From NCBI GenBank assembly GCA_944323785.1, contig CALUTU010000013.1:1-63553 (forward strand): a stretch of DNA of 63,553 nucleotides, read 5' to 3'. Made by a program: the position numbers and the translations under genes. This DNA comes from an uncultured Bacteroidales bacterium. GTDB lineage: Bacteria; Bacteroidota; Bacteroidia; Bacteroidales; UBA932. The notes beneath the pieces are model-generated. The model was not told the DNA's origin. It saw only the letters and a program-made list of their open reading frames with translations, and made no database searches. Each line of letters begins with the position of its first letter. The first letter of the stretch is position 1. Shown here piece after piece: positions 16,343 to 25,285 of this stretch.

Positions 16343-17514
16343 TTCCGCTCAGGTTTTTTATTACCGTTGGTCTTTTCCTTGTCACCAGTGTTGCGGGCCG
16401 GTCTTTTCTTCTTTTTCTTTTTCTTCTTTTTGTCAAAGCGGTCGATGCTGTCGTCTCCTATGGAGGATACGAAGTCGATGGACTCACTGTCATCCTGGTC
16501 TTTCAGCATTGTTGCCGGCTTGTTGCCTTTCTGGTTGGCGGCCTTGATTCTGCGGACTTCCTCCACTGTCAGGGGGGTGACCTTGGATGCATTGCCCTGC
16601 TCGTATGAGAACCACATGATGCCTTTGAGTACGTCCACCTTGACCAGCCATGCCTGCCCGTCCATGAATTCCAGCGGCGCGTTGACCTGCGGTATGCGGC
16701 TCTGGGCATCCAAATATACGGGAACTTCGTAGTTGATGCAGCATTTGAGTTTGCCGCACTGGCCTGCCAGTTTCTGAGGATTGAGCGAGAGGTCTTGGCA
16801 GCGGGCCGCCTGAGTGGATATGGACTGGAAGTTGGTAATGAATTTGGCACAGCACAGAGCCCTGCCGCATACGCCCAGACCGCCTATGAGACCGGCCTCC
16901 TGACGGGCTCCGATTTGCTTCATCTCGATCCTGATGCGGAATTCCTCGGCAAATACCTTGATCAGTTGGCGGAAATCCACTCTTTCGTCAGCGATGTAGT
17001 AGAAGATAGCCTTCGTCCCGTCTCCCTGAAACTCCACGTCGCCTATCTTCATGTCCAGTCCGAGGTCGGCGGCGATCTGTCTCGCCCTTATCATAGTGCT
17101 GTTCTCCCGGGCTATGGCTTCCTGCCATTTCTCCAGATCCAGCTGGCGGGCCTTCCGGTATATCTTCTTGAGTTCCTTGGTCTCCATGTCAAAATGGTTC
17201 CGGGCCATCTGTCTGCTGACCACAGGACCGCTCAGGGTTATGATGCCTACGTCATGTCCGGTGGCAGCCTCTACCACGACAAGGTCACCGGCTTTCAGAA
17301 GCAGGTGGGAAGTGTTCTCATAGAAACCCTTTCGGGTATTCTTGAAACGTACTTCGTATATGTTGTTGAACTTCGGGTCGGAGATGCCCTCCAGCCAGTC
17401 GAAGTCGGCCAGCTTGCAGCAGCCCCGGCTGTAATTGCAGATAAGTTCCCCGTTTTCGGCTCTTTCTGTGATACATCCCCTGGAACAGTCGTATGTTGTG
17501 CTTTTTTCTTCCAT
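16339..17514 (-). CDS. ricT: PSP1 domain protein, RicT-like
   Basis: A 391-residue cytoplasmic protein with the PSP1 C-terminal domain core (GLGVCGRALCCAKFI and KLAGQCGKLKCCINYE, about residues 210-265). Cys-rich segments CSRGC and CNYSRGCC lie near the N terminus. In Bacillus the RicT homologue joins RicA and RicF in a complex that affects RNase Y and holds Fe-S clusters; in Bacteroidetes the role is not settled. The C-terminal tail is very basic with a run of nine or so lysines (near residue 370), encoded by AAA/AAG codons, and is probably disordered. Start ATG at 17514 lies about 16 bases behind a perfect -7 box. Confidence 0.85.
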   Translation of the reverse strand: MEEKSTTYDCSRGCITERAENGELICNYSRGCCKLADFDWLEGISDPKFNNIYEVRFKNTRKGFYENTSHLLLKAGDLVVVEAATGHDVGIITLSGPVVSRQMARNHFDMETKELKKIYRKARQLDLEKWQEAIARENSTMIRARQIAADLGLDMKIGDVEFQGDGTKAIFYYIADERVDFRQLIKVFAEEFRIRIEMKQIGARQEAGLIGGLGVCGRALCCAKFITNFQSISTQAARCQDLSLNPQKLAGQCGKLKCCINYEVPVYLDAQSRIPQVNAPLEFMDGQAWLVKVDVLKGIMWFSYEQGNASKVTPLTVEEVRRIKAANQKGNKPATMLKDQDDSESIDFVSSIGDDSIDRFDKKKKKKKKKRPARNTGDKEKTNGNKKPERK

Positions 17515-17529
17515 ATTGTAGATAAATTA

Positions 17530-17537
17530 CAAAGATA
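17530..17537 (-). promoter_or_regulatory. -7 box of the ricT-gldH-trmB promoter
   Basis: The complement reads TATCTTTG. It lies 6 bp from the opposite-facing -7 box of holB, so the two promoters overlap back to back. Confidence 0.65.
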
Positions 17538-17543
17538 ATTATT

Positions 17544-17551
17544 TATCTTTG
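17544..17551 (+). promoter_or_regulatory. -7 box of the holB promoter
   Basis: TATCTTTG ends 9 bases before the ATG at 17561. The mRNA would have little or no leader. Confidence 0.65.
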
Positions 17552-17560
17552 AATCTGGAT

Positions 17561-18700
17561 ATGCAATTTAAAGAAGTATTAGGAAACGGAGAGCTTAAGT
17601 CCCGTCTGATCAATATGGTGGACAGCGGACGTACCGGACATTCCCTCATGTTTGTGGAGAAAGACGGATACGGTGCCCTGCCTTTGGCCATGGCCTTGAT
17701 TCAGTACATGATGTGCCGTAACCGGAAAGCCGGGGAGGATTCATGCGGAATCTGTCCGTCATGTCGCAGGATATCGGAAATGATGCATCCGGACCTGCAT
17801 TTTGCCTTTCCTGTCAATTCAGCTTCCAAGTCGGGCTCCGGCAAGCCTCTTAGCGGAGCGTTCATGCAGGATTGGCGGGAACTCTACAAGACCGATCCTT
17901 ATTTTACGGAACCGGATCTTTACGAGCGGATAGGCATAGCCGACAAGGTGGGCGTGATAAGCGTGGCGGAGGCCAAGGAGATACTGGACTCGCTGAGCCT
18001 TAAGTCATACGAGGGCTACAGCAAGTTCATGCTGGTGTGGCTGCCGGAGCGGATGAACGCCGAGGCGGCGAACAGACTGCTGAAGATAGTGGAGGAGCCG
18101 TCCCCGGATACCTATTTCATATTCGTGACTCATGCGCCTGAGCGGATAATCTCCACGATACGTTCCCGTTCCCAGATGATACGGCTTTATCCTGTCTCCC
18201 AAGGGGAACTGGCTCCGTTTCTGTCCGTCCGGACAGGAGTGCCGGCTGATGAGGCCGTGTTGTATGCCAGGACCAGCGGAGGCAGTCCGGGACTGGCTCT
18301 CAACATGATACAGGGCAGTTCCGCATCGGAGGCCTATCTGCCTTTGCTGACATCGATGCTGGAAAGTGTGGTCGGGAAGGATCTTCCGGCTCTGCTGGAG
18401 GGCAATGACGCCGTGCTGGCTCTGGGCCGGGAGCGGCAGAAGGACTTCTGTCTGTATTCGGAGGCGTTTCTGCGCAAGGCTATGATGCACCGCCGCGGAC
18501 TGGGCTCTATTGCCGACGTACTTCCTTCTGAGAAAGACGCTGTCATGCGTTTCTCGTCAGCTTTGCCGGATAGTTTCTATGAGAAGGCCTTCGCGGCTTT
18601 TGAGGGAGCCAGGACGGCGGTGGAGTCCAATGTCAATGCCAAGATGGTATTCTGTAATCTGGTCAATGTGTTGTTTGCCTTATATAATTTCCGGGTATGA
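17561..18700 (+). CDS. holB: DNA polymerase III subunit delta'
   Basis: A 379-residue clamp-loader subunit of the AAA+ fold. The zinc-binding Cys cluster CGICPSC (about residue 63) and the downstream pattern IGIADKVGVISVAEAKEIL, EAANRLLKIVEEPSPDTYFIFV and RIISTIRSRSQMIRL are those of HolB. As usual for delta', the Walker A loop is lost (the corresponding stretch reads EKDGYGALPLAMAL). The ATG at 17561 is chosen over an upstream TTG at 17549 because the TTG lies inside the -7 promoter box. The last codon overlaps the next start (ATGA). Confidence 0.9.
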   Translation: MQFKEVLGNGELKSRLINMVDSGRTGHSLMFVEKDGYGALPLAMALIQYMMCRNRKAGEDSCGICPSCRRISEMMHPDLHFAFPVNSASKSGSGKPLSGAFMQDWRELYKTDPYFTEPDLYERIGIADKVGVISVAEAKEILDSLSLKSYEGYSKFMLVWLPERMNAEAANRLLKIVEEPSPDTYFIFVTHAPERIISTIRSRSQMIRLYPVSQGELAPFLSVRTGVPADEAVLYARTSGGSPGLALNMIQGSSASEAYLPLLTSMLESVVGKDLPALLEGNDAVLALGRERQKDFCLYSEAFLRKAMMHRRGLGSIADVLPSEKDAVMRFSSALPDSFYEKAFAAFEGARTAVESNVNAKMVFCNLVNVLFALYNFRV

Positions 18701-19485
18701 TTCTATATTTTTCAGGAACAGGCAATTCTCTTTGGGTTGCCGGGCGGCTTTCCCAGGCTCTGGGTCAGGCAAAGCCTGTGTCTGTGGCGGATGAACTCAG
18801 AAGACATGCCGGTGATGCGGCGTGTGAATATGTCCTGCGTCAGGACGAACCGTTGATACTGGTCTTCCCGGTACATTCGTGGGGGCCTGCGGAGATGATG
18901 CTGCGCTTCGTGTCCCGTCTGAGTGTACGGGATTATGCCGGTCAGAAAGTCTATGCCGTCTGCACGTGCGGGGATACCTGCGGCTGGACGGACCGGATAC
19001 TCGGGGAGGCTTTGAGAAAGCGTCATCTGCCTCTTACCGGCTGCTGGTCGGTGCGGATGCCGAACAACTATATACTGATGAAGGGGTTCGGAGTGGATCC
19101 AGACGATGTGCGTGAGGCCAAGCTGTCAGCTGCTCCGGCTGCGGTAGACGCTGTGGCTGCAGCTATACGGAACGGAGATACGGGTGTCCATCTGACCGTG
19201 GGCACTCAGCCCTGGTTGAAAAGTAGACTGATCAGTCCGCTTTTCCGCCGTTTTCTGGCCGGACCTGACAGCCGGACTAAGTTTCATGTCAGCGAGGCCT
19301 GTATCGGCTGCGGTCTGTGTGAGCGCGTCTGTCCGACCGGCACTGTGACCATGAAGGACGGGAGGCCGGAGTGGGGACGCGGCTGCGTGCAGTGTACGGC
19401 CTGCATCAACCGGTGCCCTGTACGTGCGATTGATTGGGACAGTATTACTCAGGGCCAGGGCCGGTACCATCATCCGGCACTGTAA
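18697..19485 (+). CDS. EFR1 family ferredoxin (flavodoxin plus 2[4Fe-4S])
   Basis: A 262-residue electron carrier with an N-terminal flavodoxin-like domain (MILYFSGTGNSLWVAGRL binds the FMN phosphate) and a C-terminal bacterial ferredoxin domain with two CxxCxxCxxxCP sets (CIGCGLCERVCP and CVQCTACINRCP, about residues 206-240). Partner enzymes are unknown. It overlaps holB by 4 bases. Its last 24 codons and the 19 bases after the stop are repeated 144 bp downstream (see the direct repeat). Confidence 0.88.
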   Translation: MILYFSGTGNSLWVAGRLSQALGQAKPVSVADELRRHAGDAACEYVLRQDEPLILVFPVHSWGPAEMMLRFVSRLSVRDYAGQKVYAVCTCGDTCGWTDRILGEALRKRHLPLTGCWSVRMPNNYILMKGFGVDPDDVREAKLSAAPAAVDAVAAAIRNGDTGVHLTVGTQPWLKSRLISPLFRRFLAGPDSRTKFHVSEACIGCGLCERVCPTGTVTMKDGRPEWGRGCVQCTACINRCPVRAIDWDSITQGQGRYHHPAL

Positions 19486-19504
19486 CGGGCACCGGTTGAT
19501 GAAT
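19414..19504 (+). repeat. 91-bp direct repeat, copy 1 (3' end of the EFR1 gene)
   Basis: Starts at the CPVRAIDWD codons of the EFR1 gene and runs 19 bases past its stop. About 88% identical to copy 2; most changes are in third codon positions. Confidence 0.85.
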
Positions 19505-19557
19505 GATGACCCACACCCAACCCTCTCCCCGGAGAGGGCTATGTCGCTTCGCTCCTA

Positions 19558-19648
19558 TGCCCTGTACGTGCGATTGATTGGGACGGTATTACTCAGAATC
19601 AGGGGCGGTATCACTATCCAGGTCTGTAACGGGCACCGGTTGATGAAT
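19558..19648 (+). pseudogene. 91-bp direct repeat, copy 2: relic of a second EFR1 ferredoxin 3' end
   Basis: Encodes CPVRAIDWDGITQNQGRYHY plus PGL and a stop, in the same frame spacing (offset 144) as copy 1. Four synonymous third-base changes show it once evolved as coding DNA. Only this tail is left, so it is a relic. The 53 bp between the copies (19505-19557) hold a small palindrome (CCCTCTCCCCGGAGAGGG) and no gene. The end touches the U32 stop codon. Confidence 0.7.
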
Positions 19649-21537
19649 TACGGGTTGGCTGATTTGAGAACCATCTCACAGCTGGAGCAGTTGAATGTGA
19701 CCAGGATGTGACGGTCGTTGTTGACTAGGTAGAGCGGAGCGGCTTTCCTGACACCGTTTCCCGGCTGTCTGGGGCACAGCCTCATCTCATATCGTATGCA
19801 GTATTTGCAGCGCATGAATTCTATGTGGCGTGATGCGTCCAGCTCATAAGCCGGTGCAGCATCTATACCGACAGCGGCGTAGACTTCTTTTGAAAGAGAG
19901 TTGGCGCAGTTGAGCTGGGTAGTCTGCTTCGGCGGCACCAGCCGGCTGTGGTCTATCCTTTTCCACGGAACACTCTCAGTCATGTCGGCCTCATCATAGA
20001 CGGCATCTATCCGGTCGTACAGCAAGCTTTCCAACTCGGCTGCAAGCTCCCGGCGCAGGGCATTGGCCGCTGAGGACGGGAGAAACGGGAGAGGGCCTTC
20101 TTCCGGCAGTTCTGTCAAGGTAAATGCGAACAGCCCGCTTTTGCGCGACAGCGATGCTTTCAGCCCGGACTCCGCCTTCTCTCTATTTGAGGCAGTCTCT
20201 GCCCTGAAGTGTCTTTCTGCACTGATGCCGTTGACGGTCAACACGCTCAGTGTCCAGCCGTCTCCGTCCTTGGAAAGAGCTGTGGATGCGGGAATCAGCC
20301 GTATGGGCCTGTCCCTGCTGATGCTGCGCTCAAACTCCTGGTTGTAGCTGCGGTAGATCTTCATTCCGATCCTGAGCATGGCAGAGACTTCCTGTGGTAC
20401 AGATGAGAATATCCTGACCCCATTCTGGACTGTGTCGGCTCTCAGACCGTGGACTGTGCCGGATCTGGATATGAAGCACAGTCCGTCTCCGTTGGTCAGA
20501 GGTGTGCTGATATCTTCACGTGGCGCTATTTCGAAATATGCGCCGGCAGTACGTGGCTTTATCCAGACGATGGTGCCGACAGGCTCTCCGATACCTTTGG
20601 CATAGTTCCCCGAGCACCACTTATCTCTTTTGCCGTCGATGAAATAATGCGTATAGCCCCGGTTGAATGTGGCCTCCGGGTGCGGCGTGAATCCTCCGGT
20701 GGGCGAGCCCCAGGAACTGCGGACGTAATTTCCGCTGCTTTCCCGGACAATACGGTCGAGAGTGTCGCTGTATGTGCGTACTATATTGCTCACATATGAG
20801 ATGTTCTTAAGCCTGCCTTCGATCTTGAAAGATGTGGCTCCGGCTTCTGCGAGCTGCTCTACGCGGTCCAGCAGGCATAGATCTTTCAGGGAGAGTATGG
20901 CTTTGTCGCGCAGGAGGGTTTTCCCGCCTGCGTCTTTTACATCGTAGCGGGAACGGCAGGCCTGGATGCAGCAGCCTCGGTTGGCGCTGCGGCCAGTCAG
21001 GTACTGGCTCAGGTAACACTGGCCGCTGTAGGACACGCATAATGCCCCGTGAACGAAGCACTCTATGCCGCAGCCCGGCACGGCTTCCGCTATCTCCCGT
21101 ATCTGTTCCAGGCTCAGTTCCCTGGCGAGGACAAGTCTTTTGAATCCTAACGATGCCAGCCAGCGGGCCTGCTCCGCCGTGCGGATATTGCATTGAGTGG
21201 AGGCGTGCAGCTCTATCGGGGGGATGCTCATCCTAAGCAGGCCCAGGTCCTGGACGATGAGAGCGTCACAGCCGGCTTCCGCAGCCTGGAACACTGTCCG
21301 CCGGGCCGCTTCCAGCTCGTGCTCGTAGATGAGCGTGTTGAGGGTCAGAAATACCTTTGCGCCGAACTTGTGGGCATATCCGGTCAGTTCGGCGATGTCA
21401 TCGAAACTGTTGCCCGCAGCTTCCCTGGCACCGAACGAGGGACCGGCGATATATACGGCATCGGCACCGCAGTCTATGGCCGCGATGCCGATGTCCTTAT
21501 TCTTAGCCGGAGCAAGAAGCTCTAATGCTACTGGCAT
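19648..21537 (-). CDS. U32 family protein, RlhA-like (23S rRNA hydroxylation type)
   Basis: A 629-residue member of the U32 (so-called collagenase) family. The N-terminal TIM-barrel part begins LELLAPAKNKDIGIAAIDCGADAVY; the cysteine segment CFVHGALCVSYSGQCYLSQY... NRGCCIQACRSRY (about residues 165-200) fits the Fe-S ligands of this family. The long C-terminal half with further strands (DUF3656-like) and total length match E. coli RlhA (YdcP), which is needed for hydroxycytidine at 2501 of 23S rRNA, rather than the shorter TrhP. Function here is by homology only. It overlaps the upstream TPR gene by 10 bases. Confidence 0.8.
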   Translation of the reverse strand: MPVALELLAPAKNKDIGIAAIDCGADAVYIAGPSFGAREAAGNSFDDIAELTGYAHKFGAKVFLTLNTLIYEHELEAARRTVFQAAEAGCDALIVQDLGLLRMSIPPIELHASTQCNIRTAEQARWLASLGFKRLVLARELSLEQIREIAEAVPGCGIECFVHGALCVSYSGQCYLSQYLTGRSANRGCCIQACRSRYDVKDAGGKTLLRDKAILSLKDLCLLDRVEQLAEAGATSFKIEGRLKNISYVSNIVRTYSDTLDRIVRESSGNYVRSSWGSPTGGFTPHPEATFNRGYTHYFIDGKRDKWCSGNYAKGIGEPVGTIVWIKPRTAGAYFEIAPREDISTPLTNGDGLCFISRSGTVHGLRADTVQNGVRIFSSVPQEVSAMLRIGMKIYRSYNQEFERSISRDRPIRLIPASTALSKDGDGWTLSVLTVNGISAERHFRAETASNREKAESGLKASLSRKSGLFAFTLTELPEEGPLPFLPSSAANALRRELAAELESLLYDRIDAVYDEADMTESVPWKRIDHSRLVPPKQTTQLNCANSLSKEVYAAVGIDAAPAYELDASRHIEFMRCKYCIRYEMRLCPRQPGNGVRKAAPLYLVNNDRHILVTFNCSSCEMVLKSANP

Positions 21538-22469
21538 TTGAGTTCGTTGTCTACTTTATGCTTTGCGTACTCGGCAAACTGAGGGTTGTTCAGGATGGCC
21601 TTGTAATTGACGCAGGCGTTGGTCTTGTCGCCTGTGGCCTCGTATGCCGTAGCAAGCTGATATCTGATCTGGTCGATGTTCCTGGCGTTGGGAGAGGCGG
21701 CGATGAATCCCTCGAAGTTCTCGATGGCTGCGGCGTAGTTCTTCAGCTGGAGAGCCGCTGTGCCGGCAATCTGCATGGCTGTGGGATTGGGCAGTATCTC
21801 ATTGGCTTTCTGAGCATACTCCAGAGCACTCTCGAAGTTCTTGGCCTTGAGCTCTGTGTTGGACATTGTGAGATAGAGAGTGGCGATCTCCTTGTCGGCC
21901 GCGCTCTTCTGTCCGAGTTCTGAAGCTTTTGTAAGGGCTGTCAGTGCGGTCTCGATATCGTCCACACGGCGGGCGGCCTGACCCAGACGGAGATATCCTA
22001 CAGCGTCGTTGGGGTTGGCTTCAATTACTTTCTTGTAGCTCTCGACGGCTGCGGCATAGTCTTTCTGATTGAGGAAGAGGTTGCCCTGCTGCATATACAG
22101 CTGGGGAATCAGTGTAATGGCCTCGGCTGCGAGGTCGTTCTGTCCGTACTCCTCGGCTTTTGCAATGGCCTGGTTGAGGACGACTACCGCAGAGTCTATG
22201 TCGTTGGCGGCTGCCAGCTCCTTGCCGATGGCGTTGAGCAGGGTGGGGATGTTCCTCTGGCAGTTGTAGGCCAGCTCGTCGGCCTCAGGGCCTATGATGG
22301 CTGCCTGTCCGAGGGCTTCCTCGAAATATCCAATTGCTGTTACTTTGTCTCCCGCGTTGAGTGCGGTCACTCCTTCATTGTACATTGATGTCGCGGACTC
22401 CATATCCTGAGCGAAGAGGGATATGGCTGAAATTGTGGCGATTGTAAGAATAGATAAAACTTTTTTCAT
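21528..22469 (-). CDS. Secreted tetratricopeptide repeat protein
   Basis: A 313-residue protein with a signal peptide (MKKVLSILTIATISAISLFAQ) and no lipobox, so periplasmic. The rest is helical TPR repeats, the clearest being YMQQGNLFLNQKDYAAAVESY with KKVIEANPNDAVGYLRLGQA (about residues 130-170) and LEYAQKANEILPNPTAMQ. Such proteins bind partner proteins; the partner is unknown. It is transcribed ahead of the U32 gene, from its own -7 box, and is divergent from the M16-like gene. Confidence 0.82.
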   Translation of the reverse strand: MKKVLSILTIATISAISLFAQDMESATSMYNEGVTALNAGDKVTAIGYFEEALGQAAIIGPEADELAYNCQRNIPTLLNAIGKELAAANDIDSAVVVLNQAIAKAEEYGQNDLAAEAITLIPQLYMQQGNLFLNQKDYAAAVESYKKVIEANPNDAVGYLRLGQAARRVDDIETALTALTKASELGQKSAADKEIATLYLTMSNTELKAKNFESALEYAQKANEILPNPTAMQIAGTAALQLKNYAAAIENFEGFIAASPNARNIDQIRYQLATAYEATGDKTNACVNYKAILNNPQFAEYAKHKVDNELKCQ

Positions 22470-22492
22470 GTGATTGGATTATATTCAGCCGA

Positions 22493-22500
22493 CAAATATA
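22493..22500 (-). promoter_or_regulatory. -7 box of the TPR-U32 promoter
   Basis: The complement reads TATATTTG (TAnnTTTG), 23 bp upstream of the TPR gene ATG. Confidence 0.6.
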
Positions 22501-22513
22501 AGATATATTTTTA

Positions 22514-22521
22514 TACATTTG
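22514..22521 (+). promoter_or_regulatory. -7 box of the M16-like gene, next to the start codon
   Basis: TACATTTG ends only 4 bases before the ATG at 22526, so the transcript should begin at or within a base or two of the start codon. Confidence 0.55.
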
Positions 22522-22525
22522 TTTT

Positions 22526-25285
22526 ATGAAACGTATTTTTTTATGCGTCATAATATTGATGACCAGTGCAGTCCTGGCCTCAGCACAGCTGGTGGGCATT
22601 CTGGAGGACGATGCCAGGATAGTCCGGGGCACCATGCCGAACGGTCTGGCATATTATCTGGTGCCCAATTCCTCGGTCAAGGGGTATGCGGATTTCGCAT
22701 TTGTCCAGAGAAACGGACTGGCCATGGAGGACTCCTCCTCGCTGGGCATGACCTACTTGATGGAATGCATGGCCCTTACCGAGACGCACAATTTCCCCGA
22801 CGGAGCCATTTTCTCCTTTATCGACGACATGGGGCTGAGCCGTACTGACGGCCTTGAGATAGAGGCGGAAGACTATTATACCACATACTCATTCAACAAT
22901 GTGCCCATAGGGAAGAACGCCTCGGTGGTGGACTCGATGCTGCTGGCGATGTTCAATATGTCCTCCGCCCTCATTGTGGACGACCGATCGGTGGAGCGGG
23001 GAAAGCATTTCTTCCGTAATATGTTCGCCTCTTCCATGACCCTGGACCGCCGCATAGAGGACAGCCTGGCGCGGTATTATTTCGCCGGTACGCCCCTGGC
23101 CCCTCCGGCTGCGGAGGATCTGATGGAGGCTGTCGGCGGATATACGGCGGCGGATGTGGCGGCTTTCTACAAGAACAGGTGCAGGCCTGACCGGCAGGCG
23201 ATAGTCATAGCCGGGGACATAGACGCCGCTGCGGTCGAGTCCAAGATCCAGGCCCTGTTCCAGATAATCTCCAGACCCGGTACCCCTCTGCCCGATTTCC
23301 CGGATTCGGTCCTGGATGCCGCCGGGGGAGGGTATTTTTATTTTCAGGACAGGGAGGCCGACAGGGCCAGGGTGACATTTGACTATATCGCGGACCCTCT
23401 GGACCCGTCTCTGCGCAATACGGCCATTCCGTTCATCTACAACTATGTGTCCGAAGTCGGAATGGATATCATGAGGAAGCGGCTGATGTCCGCGCTGGAG
23501 GACGCACCTTTCTATGCCCTGGACGTTCAGACCGGCATAGTGCCTTATCTCAACCGTATCTCCTACCGTCTTTCGGTGGAGTGCGCTCCTGAGGATTATG
23601 CGGATGCTTATGTGCTGATCCTGAACGAGGTGGAACGTGTGCTCAGGTATGGAATCTCGGAAAGGGAGTTCAGAAGGAGCAGCGGGGACTTTATGGACGG
23701 GCTGGAAGAGACCTACAGCCGCCGCTCGTCCCTGGACAACAGGTATTACAGGGACCTCTGTGTCTCCAATTTTACGGACGGGTATGTGATGACGGGCATA
23801 GAGCTGTACAAGAGTTATATAGAGACAGCCGGGACTGTAGTGGACAGTTCGACGGTAGCCACTTTCCTGTCATCTGTTTTCTCTGCGGACAGCAACCGGA
23901 CCGTGGTGTGCTCTTCTCCCGAATACAGCGGGGGACTGGAATATTTCGCCGTCAGACCGGAACCGTATAAGGAAAAATACATTCCGCGCCGTTCTGAGCC
24001 GGAGTACGCCGCCGGCAGTATTACGGACAGGACCAGGTTCGTCAATCAGTCCACCGGGGTAGTGTCCAGACGTCTGCCCAACGGAGCGACCGTGGCTTTC
24101 CGCAGACTGGACTCGGAGCCGGGGAAGGTGCATTTTACGGCGGTGGCCAGAGGCGGGCTGTCCTTGTCCGGGGACAGTCTGGCGGTGCTGCGCAAGTACA
24201 TCAATGATGTGGCCCGGATATCGGTGGTCGGAGGTATGAACATGTATGGAATGCAGCGGCTTCAGGACTCTCTGGGAGTATCGCTGGAAAGGACAGTCTC
24301 GGTGGGGGAGCGCAGGCTTTCGGGCAGTTTTCCCGTGGACCGGATGGAGGACTTTCTGGATGTCGTGGCGATGTATTTCGAGGGCGCGGAGCCGGATTAC
24401 GGGACTTTCGGCAAGTTCCGGCGGATGAAGGAAGGCTGTGAGCCGTATGCGCTCAATTCGCCCGAGAAGGTCTTTCAGGCCTTACGTCAGAGGGATGTCC
24501 GCACCATGTCCGGAGAATTGATGGCCGAGGAGGAGGCCGGTATTGCCGGTCTGGACTATGACGCCGCCCTGAAGTTTGTCAATGCGCTTTTCTCCAATGT
24601 GTCGGAGTTCTCGTTTATCTTCGTGGGCGACTTTGAGGAGAATGACCTGCTCAGGGCCGTATATGCCAGTCTTTCCGGCCTGCCCGGCAGAAGGGCCGGA
24701 CTTGGCCGCAGCGAGAACAGCAGTTTCTTTATAGCGTCCTATGATGCTGCGGAGGAGGTGAGAGTACCGATGAGTTTCCCGCGCCGCCTGTACAGCTGCA
24801 AGCTCACCGTGCCTTCGGAACTCACTGTGGAGGACAGGATGCTTTCGGAGGTCGCCGGCAAGGTGATAGAGAGGGAGGTCATACGGCAGCTCTCGCTCAG
24901 GGGGATTCTGGCCGAGGCGGAGCGGAGGTTCTACCGTTATCCCGAGGAGGTGATGACAGTGGAATTCAGTTTTACGACAGCGGAACCGGTGGAGGACGTG
25001 GAGGATATCTTTGCCGATATTCTGGTGAATCTTGCGGAGAATAGAGTCAGCGATGGTGAGGTGGCAGGAGTGAAGCGCAATATGGCCCTGAAGGACAAGC
25101 TGCGGGAGTCGCGGGACTACAAGTATTGGGAGGCGGTGCTGCGAAACCGTTTTGTCGACATGAAGGACTTTTATACCAGACGGTCCGCCGCATTGGACGC
25201 AGTCACGGCCAAGCAGGTCAATGAGTATCTGTACACGATACTGGAAGAGGGAAGCCTGTCAACACTGTCGGTGGTTCCGGAATAA
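22526..25285 (+). CDS. M16 (insulinase) family protein, probably inactive as a peptidase
   Basis: A 919-residue secreted protein (signal peptide MKRIFLCVIILMTSAVLASAQ) with the two-half M16 layout: RIVRGTMPNGLAYYLVPNS near residue 31, a second processing-peptidase-like unit from about residue 515 (RRLPNGATVAFRRLD) and helical M16_C parts between. In active members the first unit carries the zinc motif HxxEH in a segment like HFLEHMAFNGT. Here the aligned stretch is TYLMECMALTET, so both histidines are replaced (YLMEC, residues 77-81). It therefore should not bind zinc at this site; a structural or partner-subunit role is inferred. The stop overlaps the next start (TAATG). Confidence 0.82.
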   Translation: MKRIFLCVIILMTSAVLASAQLVGILEDDARIVRGTMPNGLAYYLVPNSSVKGYADFAFVQRNGLAMEDSSSLGMTYLMECMALTETHNFPDGAIFSFIDDMGLSRTDGLEIEAEDYYTTYSFNNVPIGKNASVVDSMLLAMFNMSSALIVDDRSVERGKHFFRNMFASSMTLDRRIEDSLARYYFAGTPLAPPAAEDLMEAVGGYTAADVAAFYKNRCRPDRQAIVIAGDIDAAAVESKIQALFQIISRPGTPLPDFPDSVLDAAGGGYFYFQDREADRARVTFDYIADPLDPSLRNTAIPFIYNYVSEVGMDIMRKRLMSALEDAPFYALDVQTGIVPYLNRISYRLSVECAPEDYADAYVLILNEVERVLRYGISEREFRRSSGDFMDGLEETYSRRSSLDNRYYRDLCVSNFTDGYVMTGIELYKSYIETAGTVVDSSTVATFLSSVFSADSNRTVVCSSPEYSGGLEYFAVRPEPYKEKYIPRRSEPEYAAGSITDRTRFVNQSTGVVSRRLPNGATVAFRRLDSEPGKVHFTAVARGGLSLSGDSLAVLRKYINDVARISVVGGMNMYGMQRLQDSLGVSLERTVSVGERRLSGSFPVDRMEDFLDVVAMYFEGAEPDYGTFGKFRRMKEGCEPYALNSPEKVFQALRQRDVRTMSGELMAEEEAGIAGLDYDAALKFVNALFSNVSEFSFIFVGDFEENDLLRAVYASLSGLPGRRAGLGRSENSSFFIASYDAAEEVRVPMSFPRRLYSCKLTVPSELTVEDRMLSEVAGKVIEREVIRQLSLRGILAEAERRFYRYPEEVMTVEFSFTTAEPVEDVEDIFADILVNLAENRVSDGEVAGVKRNMALKDKLRESRDYKYWEAVLRNRFVDMKDFYTRRSAALDAVTAKQVNEYLYTILEEGSLSTLSVVPE

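Noticed and set aside
16370-16440. Frameshift suspected at the lysine run near the end of ricT
   Set aside because: The frame stays open, and basic disordered tails are usual at this place; the GldH start overlaps normally.
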